A stretch of 64,000 bases of DNA, from the NCBI RefSeq assembly GCF_051014685.1, contig NC_135055.1, positions 1,922,001 to 1,986,000 on the forward strand. Reading direction: 5' to 3'. The stretch's first letter is position 1, and the number at the start of each line of letters is the position of its first letter. The translations under genes and the position numbers were made by a program. Positions 26,786 through 41,015 of the stretch are shown one piece after another. The DNA comes from Ptiloglossa arizonensis (taxonomy: Eukaryota; Arthropoda; Insecta; Hymenoptera; Colletidae). Under the pieces are notes generated by a model. The model did no database searches. It was not told the origin of the DNA and saw only the letters and a list, made by a program, of their open reading frames with translations.

Positions 26786-27604
26786 TACGAAAATGCAACT
26801 GATCAATTACAAAAGGTGTAACGTCGAAGGAAAGTAATTGTTGCTGGAAAAAATTCCACTGCACGAAATACAAAATCTGCGACAACTTCAAGAACCGCGA
26901 TCGATTTTAGTTTCTAGATTAGGAATTCGTATCAGTTGTAATTCCTAAAATTTATACTAAAATACAACCGAATTGGCTAGTTTCACACGATCGATTTAAC
27001 TCTCCTTGGGAATTCATATTTTAATACAAATATTTTGTTCTTGAAATTGGAAACCAACATCGCTCATAATCCAACGTGTAATTGCGTAAAATGTTCAATT
27101 TTTGCGAGAATCAAACCATAATTTATCATCATAAGTAAAATTTATCCGTATATTAAACAATGAGAAATAAAAGGTATCCGTTTCATAACTCCCTGAAATA
27201 CTTTCGAAATGTGAACGGAACGAAAAAATTGAATCGAAATGGAAAACTTCGGTGTTAAATTGATCGTACAGAATGCTTTAACCGTTTTTTATACGACGAT
27301 AGCAGAAACAACTTTGGAATCGGTAAAAATAACGGACCCGGTTGCCGACGATTCGCTCCTGTTTCCTAGCAGTCGTGCTTATCGCGCGTTTTGTACGATC
27401 GTGTATATCTCATGTCGCATGCAACGAATTAATCTGGGCACCGTGAAGGACGGCAAGCGGTTTTTTTCAGGCATTAAACCCACTACCAATCGCAAGCACA
27501 AGAAAGGGAGAGACACAACACCGAGACCTCAGCTGGGAGTACATCAGAAGCATTGGTGAACATATATGTATATATGAATACGTATGTATATGTATATGTA
27601 CGAG

Positions 27605-27614
<10 letters not shown>

Positions 27615-27654
<40 letters not shown>
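27615..27654. repeat. (TA)n microsatellite
   Basis: About 20 TA units within a wider TATG/TATA tract at 27560-27660. Confidence 0.9.
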
Positions 27655-27658
<4 letters not shown>

Positions 27659-28489
27659 TAAAAGAAAAAAAAAAGGGGAAATGAAAAATCCAGAGACGGC
27701 CGATACACGTAACAGACACGTGCGGTTCACATAAAAAGCAAAGCACGTACCAACGCGTGACTTCAAGGAAAGTGTCGGAAACTTCATCGACCAACTACGA
27801 TCGACCTTGTCGATTCATCGAACGCAGCAAACACGCATACGCGAAACTTCGTTGCCATCGATGCCGTAGACAAACTACTCGAGGACGAACAGAGAATATT
27901 GCGAATAATTCAGTGATCGCGGAAAATGTTCGCTTCAGTTTCCCATAGATTCTGAGGAACGCGAATTCCTCGTGAAGTCGCGCGATTTGGAAACTCCGAC
28001 GTGACACGCGCAGCCCCGGGTTAGGTTTCTTAAGGGAGAACACGCTCGAGGGTTCCCTTCAAGAAGACACTCGAGCCTCTAAATCTCGTTTTCGACCGAG
28101 AGGAATCTCATTTCCCCCTGGACGATTCCCTCGAAGCTGCACGGGTTACGTCGAGCAGAAAGCCGAGGTGTTCAGGGGGATCATGCAAGTGGACGAAGGT
28201 TGGGTAAAAGGGTTTCCTAGGATGGGGACCAGGTGGCCTATTCAACAGTGGAGCATTCCGGTACACGCGGGCAAACATTTCTACGCGACGTTGCGACATT
28301 TGATGGAAACTGGACGCTCGAAATTGGGACGTGGATTATTTTAGTCGTTTGGTATTCAAATATTTGGTAAGCACTCGATGTATTTTGAAGAAACATCGAG
28401 TAGTTTGTAGGTATTCGAATGCTACGAACGCGAACTTTGAATGTATGCGTAAACTATGAATGTTTTATGGATATTCAAACATTACGAAG

Positions 28490-29060
28490 AACTCAAGTAC
28501 TCGGATATCATTATTCTCATAGCTGAGTATTCGAATACGGGTATCGGAAATATTAGTGGAATATTCAAGTGCTCGAATAGCACTATTCGAATACAATTAT
28601 TTGAATATTCGAGTACTCGAATATCACTATTCGAATATAATTATTTGAATATTAGAGTACACGAATATCACTATTCGAATACAATTATCTGAATATTTGA
28701 ATATACGAATACTGAAACATCATTCTTACAACATTCGAATACTCAAATACCAATATTCGAATATTAAATGAAAATAAAGTTTGAGAGGAACAACGAACCT
28801 TAAAAAACTTGATTCATAGTACACATCTCACTATTCGAATACAATTATTTGAATATTCAAGTACTCGAATAGCACTATTAGAATACAGTTATTTGAATAC
28901 TTGAGTATTCGAATATACGAGTACTGGAACATCATTCTTACAACATTTGAATACTCGAATACCAATATTCGAATATTGAATGAAAATGAAGTTTGAGAGG
29001 AACAACGAATCTTAAAGAACTTGATTCATAGTACACATTTCTCACTATTCGAACACTGAG
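28490..29060. repeat. ATTCGAAT palindrome array A
   Basis: Imperfect repeats of ATTCGAATA alternate with ACTCGAATA and TTTGAATATT. Superimposed is a longer duplication with period 212 bp: a block from CATTCTTACAACATT through GTTTGAGAGGAACAACGAA and GATTCATAGTACACAT occurs at 28721 and again at 28933. It lies in mub intron 4, 1.1 kb downstream of exon 4 in the transcript sense. Confidence 0.85.
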
Positions 29061-29793
29061 AATATCTTGATACTTGAACAGTACACAAAATATATAAATT
29101 ACACCGAGGAATATTTCAATCGTTGAAGTGTTCGAATATTCGCATATGGAACAATCCGACGAGTAAAAGTATTTAAATAGAAAATCTGGTATTGACCACG
29201 ATAAAGATTTGAAGTCTAAGAGGTGAAAATCTTTAAATTTAGCCGTGGAATGTAAACATAACTTTCCCCCCACTTGACTACCGGTAACTTCTAACCAATC
29301 GAGAAAAAAGAGAAATCCTTTCACGATCCGCAAAAGAACATTGCGATCTATCTAATACTGATTTTCACGTAACTTTGCACGAATGTTTATTGGCCCGACT
29401 TAAGAACACCATATTTCGTTATTACTATTTTCGTACTTTAACAACGAAATCACTCCTCGTGTAAAAGTCATTTAATTCGTGCTTACACACGATTCTTAAA
29501 CTACAAAAAATTATTCAAAGGCATTTCAAATAAAAATCGTCCAGTTTCTCGAGACCTGTAGAGCAGTAAGAGGAAACTGTTCGAAAGAAAAGAAAAAAGT
29601 AGGAACACATGTCCCTACCAATATACACACCTCCAAAATTGTCACAACTTTTATCCAAAACATTTTTCAATCTACAAATAAAGACTCTACGCTAAAGTAA
29701 CGGTTCCGACATAAGGAGCCTCTCACAGAGTCCATCAATAGCAACAAACGAAAAACCTCGTCGTTTTGAAATTAAATCGATGAAGATTTGTGC

Positions 29794-29797
<4 letters not shown>

Positions 29798-29847
<50 letters not shown>
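29798..29847. repeat. Poly(A) run of 50
   Basis: Fifty consecutive A on the plus strand, which is U on the mub sense strand. I found no recognisable retroposon upstream and no target-site duplication, so it may simply be a homopolymer expansion. Confidence 0.95.
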
Positions 29848-29849
<2 letters not shown>

Positions 29850-30182
29850 AGAAATAAAAAATACTAAAATTCAAAAATACAAAAATCAAAGTATTACCTC
29901 ACGTAAGGATCGTTCTGTCCAGATTTCCATCAATTACCGCGATCGTCGGGGAGGGTGCGGAGGGGGTTCGGTTGTAATCCGAGTGGAGCACGGAGAGCGT
30001 GTGTAGCGGGTGAACGGGGGGGTCATCAGGTGGCTTACGGTGGTGATCGAGGGGGGTCAGAGTAATAGGTCCGCTCGCGCTCTGTATACACGTGGTTGGT
30101 TGTGTACCGGTTGGGGTCTGGTGGTAGTTATTCTCGTGGGGGGTACGGGAGAGGGGTGGATCACGAAAAACAAAAGACTTAC

Positions 30183-30587
30183 GGCGTCTGCCACGAGGTG
30201 TGCGGGCGGGAGGGCTGCCTGCAAGTGTCCACTCTTCAGCAGGGGGTCGGCGAGGCCTGCCACGCTGGCGTGTAAGGGGCTCGGGTGGAGAGGATGATGT
30301 GGGGTCGTAAGGTGGGCCGTGGATAGGAGTGGATGCCCGTGAGAAGCGGCGAAGGCCGAGGAGGAAGGGTGGGCCGCGAAGGGCGAAGTCGTCAAAGTTT
30401 GGGTGTTCAGCGAGGGCGGGGTGGGCCCGGCACCGGGCGCGGGCAATGGCAATACTGTACTTACGTCCGAGTGGGCGGGCACCGCGTAATTACCCTGGAT
30501 GGTGTAGGCTTGCCCACCAGCCAGGATCACTGGCCCACCAACTTGGGGTTTGGGGCGATAAGGGATCGTGGCACCTTTGGGAGGGGA
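30183..30587 (-). CDS. mub: mub coding exon 4, long and short forms (Pro/His-rich linker)
   Basis: The acceptor ttctgtttcag precedes TCC CCT CCC, giving SPPKGATIPYRPKPQ, the conserved segment that follows KH2 in Mub. Two donors match gtaagt perfectly. The inner one, after GAC at 30465, makes a 123-nt exon (41 codons). The outer one, after GCC at 30183, makes a 405-nt exon (135 codons). Both are phase 0 and join exon 5 in frame, so the isoforms differ by 94 residues. The extra part starts VSTVLPLPAPG, is rich in Pro, His, Leu and Ala, and has no recognisable fold. It ends LLKSGHLQAALPPAHLVADA. It is GC-rich and stop-free, which argues that it is really coding rather than retained intron. Confidence 0.9.
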
Positions 30588-34593
<4,006 letters not shown>

Positions 34594-34650
34594 CTCTTCG
34601 CGGAACCTCTTGACGATCTCTCCTTTCTTCCCAATGATGCTTCCAACCTC
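34594..34650 (-). CDS. mub: mub coding exon 2: 57-nt microexon with the KH1 GxxG loop
   Basis: This exon encodes exactly 19 residues, EVGSIIGKKGEIVKRFREE, including the GKKG loop and the helix after it that contact RNA in KH1. On the minus strand it is preceded by ttatag and followed by gtaact. Both ends are phase 0. It fits exon 1 (MQGK before) and exon 3 ([10 protein letters not shown] after) to give an uninterrupted PCBP-type KH1. It was found from splice signals and family sequence, since it is too short to stand out as an open frame. The exon sits 23.9 kb downstream of exon 1 and 994 bp upstream of exon 3. Because it is in phase 0 at both ends, skipping it would keep the reading frame but remove the KH1 binding loop. 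Confidence 0.93.
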
Positions 34651-35044
34651 CTATAACAGAATAAAATGTCGCCATTAGAGTACAGTTCGTAACATTTAGA
34701 ACGCCTGGACGCACCGCGCAACCATAAACTTTGAAATGTGCGCTTGATTACGCGTTTGAGTTACTATACTCCCAGGAACTGGGCGACGTTGGTAATCGGT
34801 CGTAAATACCAGCTGGTCGAGGGCCGGGTAACGGTCGCCCCCGGTACACCTTTTCGATGAACTAATGAATTTATAACGCCTTTGACGCGCGATAAATTCC
34901 GCGTTTGTAATACGATTACGAAAGACAATGAAACAATCATTTCTGACACAATTTCCATCTTTCAGAACGACGCGAACGAACGCATCGATAGCGGAAATGC
35001 GTTAAACGTTCGTTGCAAACCGTGATATACGCGTGCACTTGACA

Positions 35045-35158
35045 CATGAAAATCACTCACCAGCACCCAATTACCCGACTAAATATGCGGGACGCTCTCC
35101 AGCAATCAGTTTCGTGCGTATATCGCTGACCAGGGCTCGATCGGGAGTGATTTTCATG
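35045..35158. repeat. 14-bp perfect inverted repeat, 114 bp overall
   Basis: CATGAAAATCACTC at 35045-35058 and its exact inverse at 35145-35158 flank 86 bp. It could be a tiny inverted-repeat element or a chance hairpin. There is no clear target duplication. Confidence 0.5.
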
Positions 35159-36551
35159 ACGCATACCGATGTTGCTTCGCCACGTCGGATTTTACGCCTT
35201 CGAATGCTGTCTGCATTTATTTTGCAAACACAAACACACGATGAAAGGCGAATCCACTCTGACTCCGTTTGTTCAATTTTGACGTTACGAGACAGGTGAC
35301 TGATACGAAATAAAACAATAAGAATACGCGCGGTTATAATACGATTTGAATTATTTCGGATAAAACAATTTTAGAGACAGCCCTAATTGCAGGATCAGGG
35401 CTGTTACACGGGCGAAACGTCAGTGAAATTTGATCGAATTTAAAACGAACTTAAATAGTAACAGAAAAGTAAGAACGAAAAGGTAGAACTAAAATGATCG
35501 AATTTAAAAACACTGAATGTATTTTCGAGTTTTAAATTAGAGACTATTTATTTTACACGATGAAAGTTCAATTTTGTATTGCATATATTATACACAGCTC
35601 CTTTCACGAAAACGGTAAAGTCTTATATATAATTACTCGTTCCTTGAGACTAATAAACACATATTTCACGATCATTTTAGCGAAGCTCCTAAATCTCCCA
35701 AGTACCTTCCATCGTTCTCTGTTTGCAATTGCAAAGTATCAAACAAGAGCCTAAAATTGTCGTATCGAGCCTCTCCTTTCCCCTAAACGCAATCACCAGA
35801 AAGACTCCCATGAAACAATAGCAACAACTCGGTCCAATAGTCCCGAAGCAGTCGTTAACGTTATCTCTTCATCGCTGAGACTTTCGGTACAACCCGAGGG
35901 ACACGGTTGGGCACGATGGCGCTCTTGTTACTCTGCAAGTGTCCATAAAGAGATAGTTAAATTTATCGGGGAATCTTTCGGATAAATCCCGCGTAAACGT
36001 CCGCTAATCCTCATCCGAATTATGATCACGAGGCTAATTTCGGGGGCACAAAGCGGGCCGTTGCAATAGGCATTCTCTCTTTGCGGAACTCGACAAGACC
36101 GCACGCGGGACATGGTGTACTCGAGCCTATAATTAGTTGCGTGTTCGTAGCGCCTCCCCCTCCGGTGTCCAGCCAGATCTCGTGTCTTCCTTGACACGCT
36201 CTGACCCCACGATAATGTCACCGCTTAGGCTTCTGGGCGAGCAGGTATGCGCTCGTGCGCTTCCCTCTAAACTTAGATGGTGGCTACAAACTCAGGCTCG
36301 TCGGCCGAGATGCCAGGCGTCCCGTTCCTCAGGAGACGATGCCGTGGACGCTCCGCGTATCGTGCTAAATTCTTCATTTCTCCAACGAGGAGGATCGAAC
36401 CGAGCGTCTCGTGTTATCTGCGCGCGAGTTTGCGGATTGGTTGGCCCGGAATCTCGGTGCTGTTGACACCGACGGAAATGTTGATCTTTGCAACGCGCGA
36501 ACCAGGTCTGATTATTAGATAACGGGCAACGTGTCATCTAGACAGCAACAT

Positions 36552-36572
36552 GGGGGGGGGGGGGGGGGGGGG
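36552..36572. repeat. Oligo(G) run of 21 (oligo(C) in the mub transcript)
   Basis: Twenty-one consecutive G on plus, so a 21-nt C run in mub pre-mRNA, 1.9 kb upstream of the microexon in transcript order. The exact length is prone to sequencing error. Confidence 0.85.
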
Positions 36573-38569
36573 ATCGTAGACGAGCGATTAAATATTTATC
36601 CGTCGTGCAGACGTAAATATGTTGCTACGAGGCGATGAATTCTCGAGAAATTTCAATCTACAACCGGTCGAGATTCTATCGTTCTCATTGGCAAATAAGA
36701 TATTCTCCGTGATGAATAAATCCCGAGTGTAGCAGCGATCGATGAATTCCCTTTCTTTTTTTTTTTTTTTTTAATTTTTAGTTTATGTAGTTTTCAGCTT
36801 GGTGAAGCAGAGCGTGCGATGCTTTCGTGTGGCGTGTGTGGTATTTTTCGGGCGCGATTTTCTTTGCAGACAGAATCTAGAATCTTGTTTCTCAGTCTCA
36901 GAAATTTACCATTTTTTGTTAATCTTTTCTAATCCGTGTATAGTGTTTTCTGGCGTAGACACCACACGATTATCGCGTACACGCGCTACGAAAATAGTTT
37001 CCAAGTCGTAAACTCAGCTCTCTTTTTCGCAAAAAAATTCTATTACACATAGAGTGTGGTAAATGAGTTTCACTGATAAGATACAACCATTTGGATCGAG
37101 AACCGTATCAGCTAAGGACACGACAGTGATTGTCTCGCTATAAAGCAATCGTTAAATGGCTGCTTTTAAAGGTCGATTGTCGTAGGTTTAATCCTTGGCC
37201 TGTCCGTCATAAAGAGTGACAATAAGTCAAGTAACGGTGCGTGTTGCGTGCAAATCGTATCGGATAAGGTTACAGGTAATCTGAGCACACATTAGACGAA
37301 GATTTATCATCCTGTTGTTTCGATCCAGTCCTTGGAACTTTGACTTGTGGTGCTTTTGTCACGATAATAATAAACGCATTTTACATTTCACAGTTCGCGC
37401 AACATTAGGAACTTGTTCAAATATTCGAGAAAACACATTGAAAACCATCACTGCGAAACTTTTCCTATGAAATTTCACAAATTTCATAAACCGTTCGGGA
37501 ATGAAGCCTAGGCTGTTAAATAACTTACGGAAAATTGTCTAAATTGAATTAAATCTAAATTTCAAAGGTATCGCATTACCAAAGCGATGGAAATCGAGAC
37601 AGAGGGAATGATTAAAACAGATACTATTTTTAAGCGTCGTAACTGAATTTTAAACGCGATAAAATTGAATTCCACGGATGTAGATTTAATGAATCAGGGC
37701 CAGAGGGAAATGTTTCTAGCAGTTGCAAGATTTTTCGTGCAATTTCATAACTCAATCAAGTCACAGCCAGTGCGCGCGACAAGTAAGTCGTTAAGGTTGA
37801 GTCGAGAGGTTGGCAACAAATCAGAAAATACGAAACTTCTGCGAGGAGGCAAATGGAGTTTTTTCCACCGTAATTGCGCCGGTCTCAATGTCGCGGTTAA
37901 TTAAAACGTTTAATGTGAACAACGCAAGGAGAGTAATTACTTCAAATCCCGTACAAATGACTAATTCTGGGCGAGCCAGGGCGATCAAACGAGGGAACTG
38001 GTCTTTGAAAAATGTAAATTCGTTTGTTGTGTTTAATTCGCAGAAATTGAGCCGCATTCGTCGCGTTTGCTCGCACACTGACCTAAGTTTATCAGGAAAG
38101 TAATTGTCCCGAACTGTTTTTCACGACGCGATGCTTTGCCAACAATCCTCATTAGCGCGTTTACTGCAAAGTGGATTTCATTAAACTTCTCGTCAGGCAA
38201 ACTGGGTTCATTTGTAATCTATATTCTTAATACAATATCTTTATCTCTAGTAGTTCGACAGAAAGCTGTCGCAGAGAATCGTTGGATTTTTACGCAACAT
38301 TATTTGTATTTGCGCTCGGTGCATAAAAATATGTCGCGGTAACCTAAACATTAGTGCCGGTCACGTTCGAACAACGTGCTGATAAATGTTAACGCTTGTA
38401 TCATTGGAATAAAAAATGTTTTTTTTTTTCTACTTTGTACATACATGCATTTTCTTTACCTTCAGATATTATTATTATCAATTTTGAAGAAAGACAATAT
38501 TGATAAGAGCCTCTGAATTTTTTTTTCGTTCCAATTTTTTTAAACGTAGCATTTCATATATTCAAATCA

Positions 38570-39060
38570 AGCATTCAAATTGTATTCGAATAGTCGAGTA
38601 TTCAAACTATATTCAAATAGTGAGTATTCAAACTGTACTCGAATAGTCAAATGTTCAATTTGTATTCGAACAATCAAGCATTCAAATTGTATTCGAATAG
38701 TCGAGTATTCAAACTATATTCAAATAGTGAGTATTCAAACTGTACTCGAATAGTCAAATGTTCAATTTGTATTCGAACAATCAAGTATTCAAATTGTATT
38801 CGAATAGACAAGTATTCAAACTACATTCGAATAATCGAGTATTCAAACTGTATTCGAATAGTCGAGTATTCGAATTGTATTTGAATAGACAAGTATTCGA
38901 ATAGTCGAGTGTTCGAATTGTATTTGAATAGACAAGTATTCGAATAGTCGAGTATTCGAACTGTTTTCGACTAGCCAAGTATTCAATTTAAATTTGAACA
39001 ATCAAGTATTCAAATTGTATTCGAAGAGTGGAGTATACGAATACTATTCCCCAAATATTT
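38570..39060. repeat. ATTCGAAT palindrome array B with a 107-bp higher-order unit
   Basis: The basic unit is 26-27 bp, of the form ATTCAAACTGTACTCGAATA plus GTCGAGT. Four variants make a higher-order unit that recurs at 38581 and 38688. Later units diverge. It lies in the large intron, about 4 kb upstream of the microexon in transcript sense. Confidence 0.85.
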
Positions 39061-40154
39061 GACTCACCAAACAGCCCCAAGACTCAAATACAGAAAACTT
39101 CGTCAAGCAGTCCCCAACCCTTAACGAGCCTCGAATTATGTTCGTCCACTGTGGAAATCACACGGAATCGTTAGTTTCTCGTACTTCGGGATCAAATTTA
39201 CCAGATACTCGAGAAGACCGCGTAGACCAACAAAATCCCGAAAACGAGCATCGATATTTTCGTCTAAAATTACCATCGGTCTGGTCCCCATTTCAAGTCC
39301 TTCGCGCGTACATTTCAGCGCGGCCAGCGAGTCGTTTCAAAGGATCAACCCCTGCGGGTACGGATATAGACGACACGGATTTATAACTCGTTTCCGCGGA
39401 ACGCGCGAAACCTGCGAGTCTCGCGCGGGTTCTCGAAATCAAAAAAGACATCGAAAGGCATCGAGCAGCCCCGCGATCTCTCGATGCTCCCTTTGTTCAT
39501 CGCGCTGTTGCGAGCGAGCAAGCGAGCGTTCTCGACGCGCCCCGAGACCAGGTCGAAATAAACGATCGCGAGGATCCGCGGGAAGGCGCCAAGCCCCGTA
39601 AATCATCGCGAGCCCTCCCCATGGCCGCGCCAACCGAAGCTGGACAACCGCGTCACCGTCGACGAATCTCCTTGGAAGCAAATATAGCTGGAACAAGAAG
39701 ACATCGATGAGACTCGGGATAGAGCCGGGTTTCGCTGGCCAGTAGCCAATTAGAGAGGTCACTACCGAGCCCCTCTCACCGGTACTCGCGTGAGTATCCA
39801 GCGCCTGTACCCCTCTGGTTTCCTCGAAGCGGAAGACGAACTACCCGGGACGGGCTCGATACTCGCGGCAAAAATTGCATCGGCCTTTGAATTATTAGAC
39901 GAACGGACGCGGGGTTCGTGATCCGCGACGACGACCGGTTGGCTGTGGGCCCTGGCTACGCTCCAGCCTCTCCAGGAATCTGGAGGACTCCTGAAAAGCC
40001 TCTGTCCAAAAGGAGGACGCGAGCGAAACCCCAGCGCGACTCTACGCTGCCGTTGCATCCTCCTCAAAATTCAAACGATCCATTTATCAATATTCCGGGC
40101 ACGAACATAATTATCGGGGAAAGTAATGCATCAGGGTATCGTCAATGTTATCAA

Positions 40155-41015
40155 GAAGCTGTGGTGGTCTCTTAAATGAACTTTCAGACGATCCTGATGA
40201 TTTCGAGTAGGAAGAGTAGGTTCAAGATTGGTTTTGAAGGTGTGATAGTCTTTTGAACCAATTTTAGAACGAACCTGATGATTTCAAGTAGGAAGAGTAC
40301 GTTCGAGATTGTTTTTGTAGCTGAGATACTCTCTTAAATGATCTTCCAGACGAACCTGATCATTTCGAGTAAGAAGAGTAGGTTTAAGATTGTTTTTGAA
40401 GTTATGATAGTCTTTTGAACCAACTTTAGAACGAACCTGGTGATTTCAAGTAGGAAAAGAAGGTTCGAGATTTGTTTTGAAGCTGTGATAGTTTCTCAAA
40501 TGAACTTCCAGACGAATCTGATGATTTTAAATAGAAAGAATAGGTCCAAGATCTTTTTGAAGCTGTCATAGTCTCTTAAATGAACTTCCAGACGAACATG
40601 ATGATTTTAAGTAGGAAGAATAGGTTCAAGATATTTCGTGAAGCTGTAATAGTCTTTTGCATCAACTTTAGAACGAACCCGATGATTTCAAGAAGAAAGA
40701 GAAGATTCAAGATTTGTTTTGAAGCTTTCATAGTCTCTTAAATGAACTTCCAGACAAATCTGATGATTTCCAGTAGAAAGAATAGGTTCAAGATCTTTTT
40801 GAAGCTGTCATAGTCTCTTAAATGAACTTCCAGACAAATCTGATGATTTTCAGTAGAAAGAATAGGTTCAAGATCTTTTCGAAGCTGTCGTAGTCTCTCA
40901 AATGAACTTCCAGACGAATCTGATAATTTGAGGTAAAAAGAGAAGGTTCATGATTTATTTCGAAACTGTTGTAGTATTTTAAACAAATTTTCAGACGAAC
41001 CTGATGATTTCGAGT
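40155..41015. repeat. 81-bp tandem array, about 11 copies, two variants
   Basis: The unit includes CTGATGATTTCAAGTAGGAA, then GAGTAGGTTCAAGAT, GAAGCTGT-ATAGT and CCAGACGAAC. TGATGATT-type landmarks fall at about 40195, 40276, 40357, 40437, 40517, 40597, 40679, 40760, 40840, 40920 and 41001. One variant carries CTCTTAAATGAACTTCCAGA, the other CTTTTGAACCAACTTTAGAA. The two alternate in the first copies and the first predominates later. Confidence 0.9.

Larger units (their letters stand above)
17198..30182 (-). other. mub: mub intron 4 (13 kb)
   Basis: The second-largest intron recognised. It contains a 548-bp TA-flanked inverted-repeat element (26238-26785), a TA microsatellite (27615-27654), ATTCGAAT palindrome array A (28490-29060) and an (A)50 run (29798-29847). 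GC-rich, CpG-rich islands at about 20100-20850, 22640-23500 and 24300-25050 contain longer open frames on both strands, but none resembles a known protein. The last 235 bp before exon 4 (29948-30182) carry several G runs on plus, that is C runs on the sense strand. Long stretches such as 18450-19600 and 25450-26220 show only AT-rich unique DNA. Confidence 0.8.

Noticed and set aside
27239..27559. 106-codon plus-strand frame with an ATG
   Set aside because: There is no recognisable similarity, no splice or promoter context, and it lies antisense in an intron next to a TA microsatellite.
37060..37220. tRNA-like stretch ending in a TTTAATCC-type loop
   Set aside because: I could not form acceptor, D and anticodon arms with the required pairing, so no tRNA is called.
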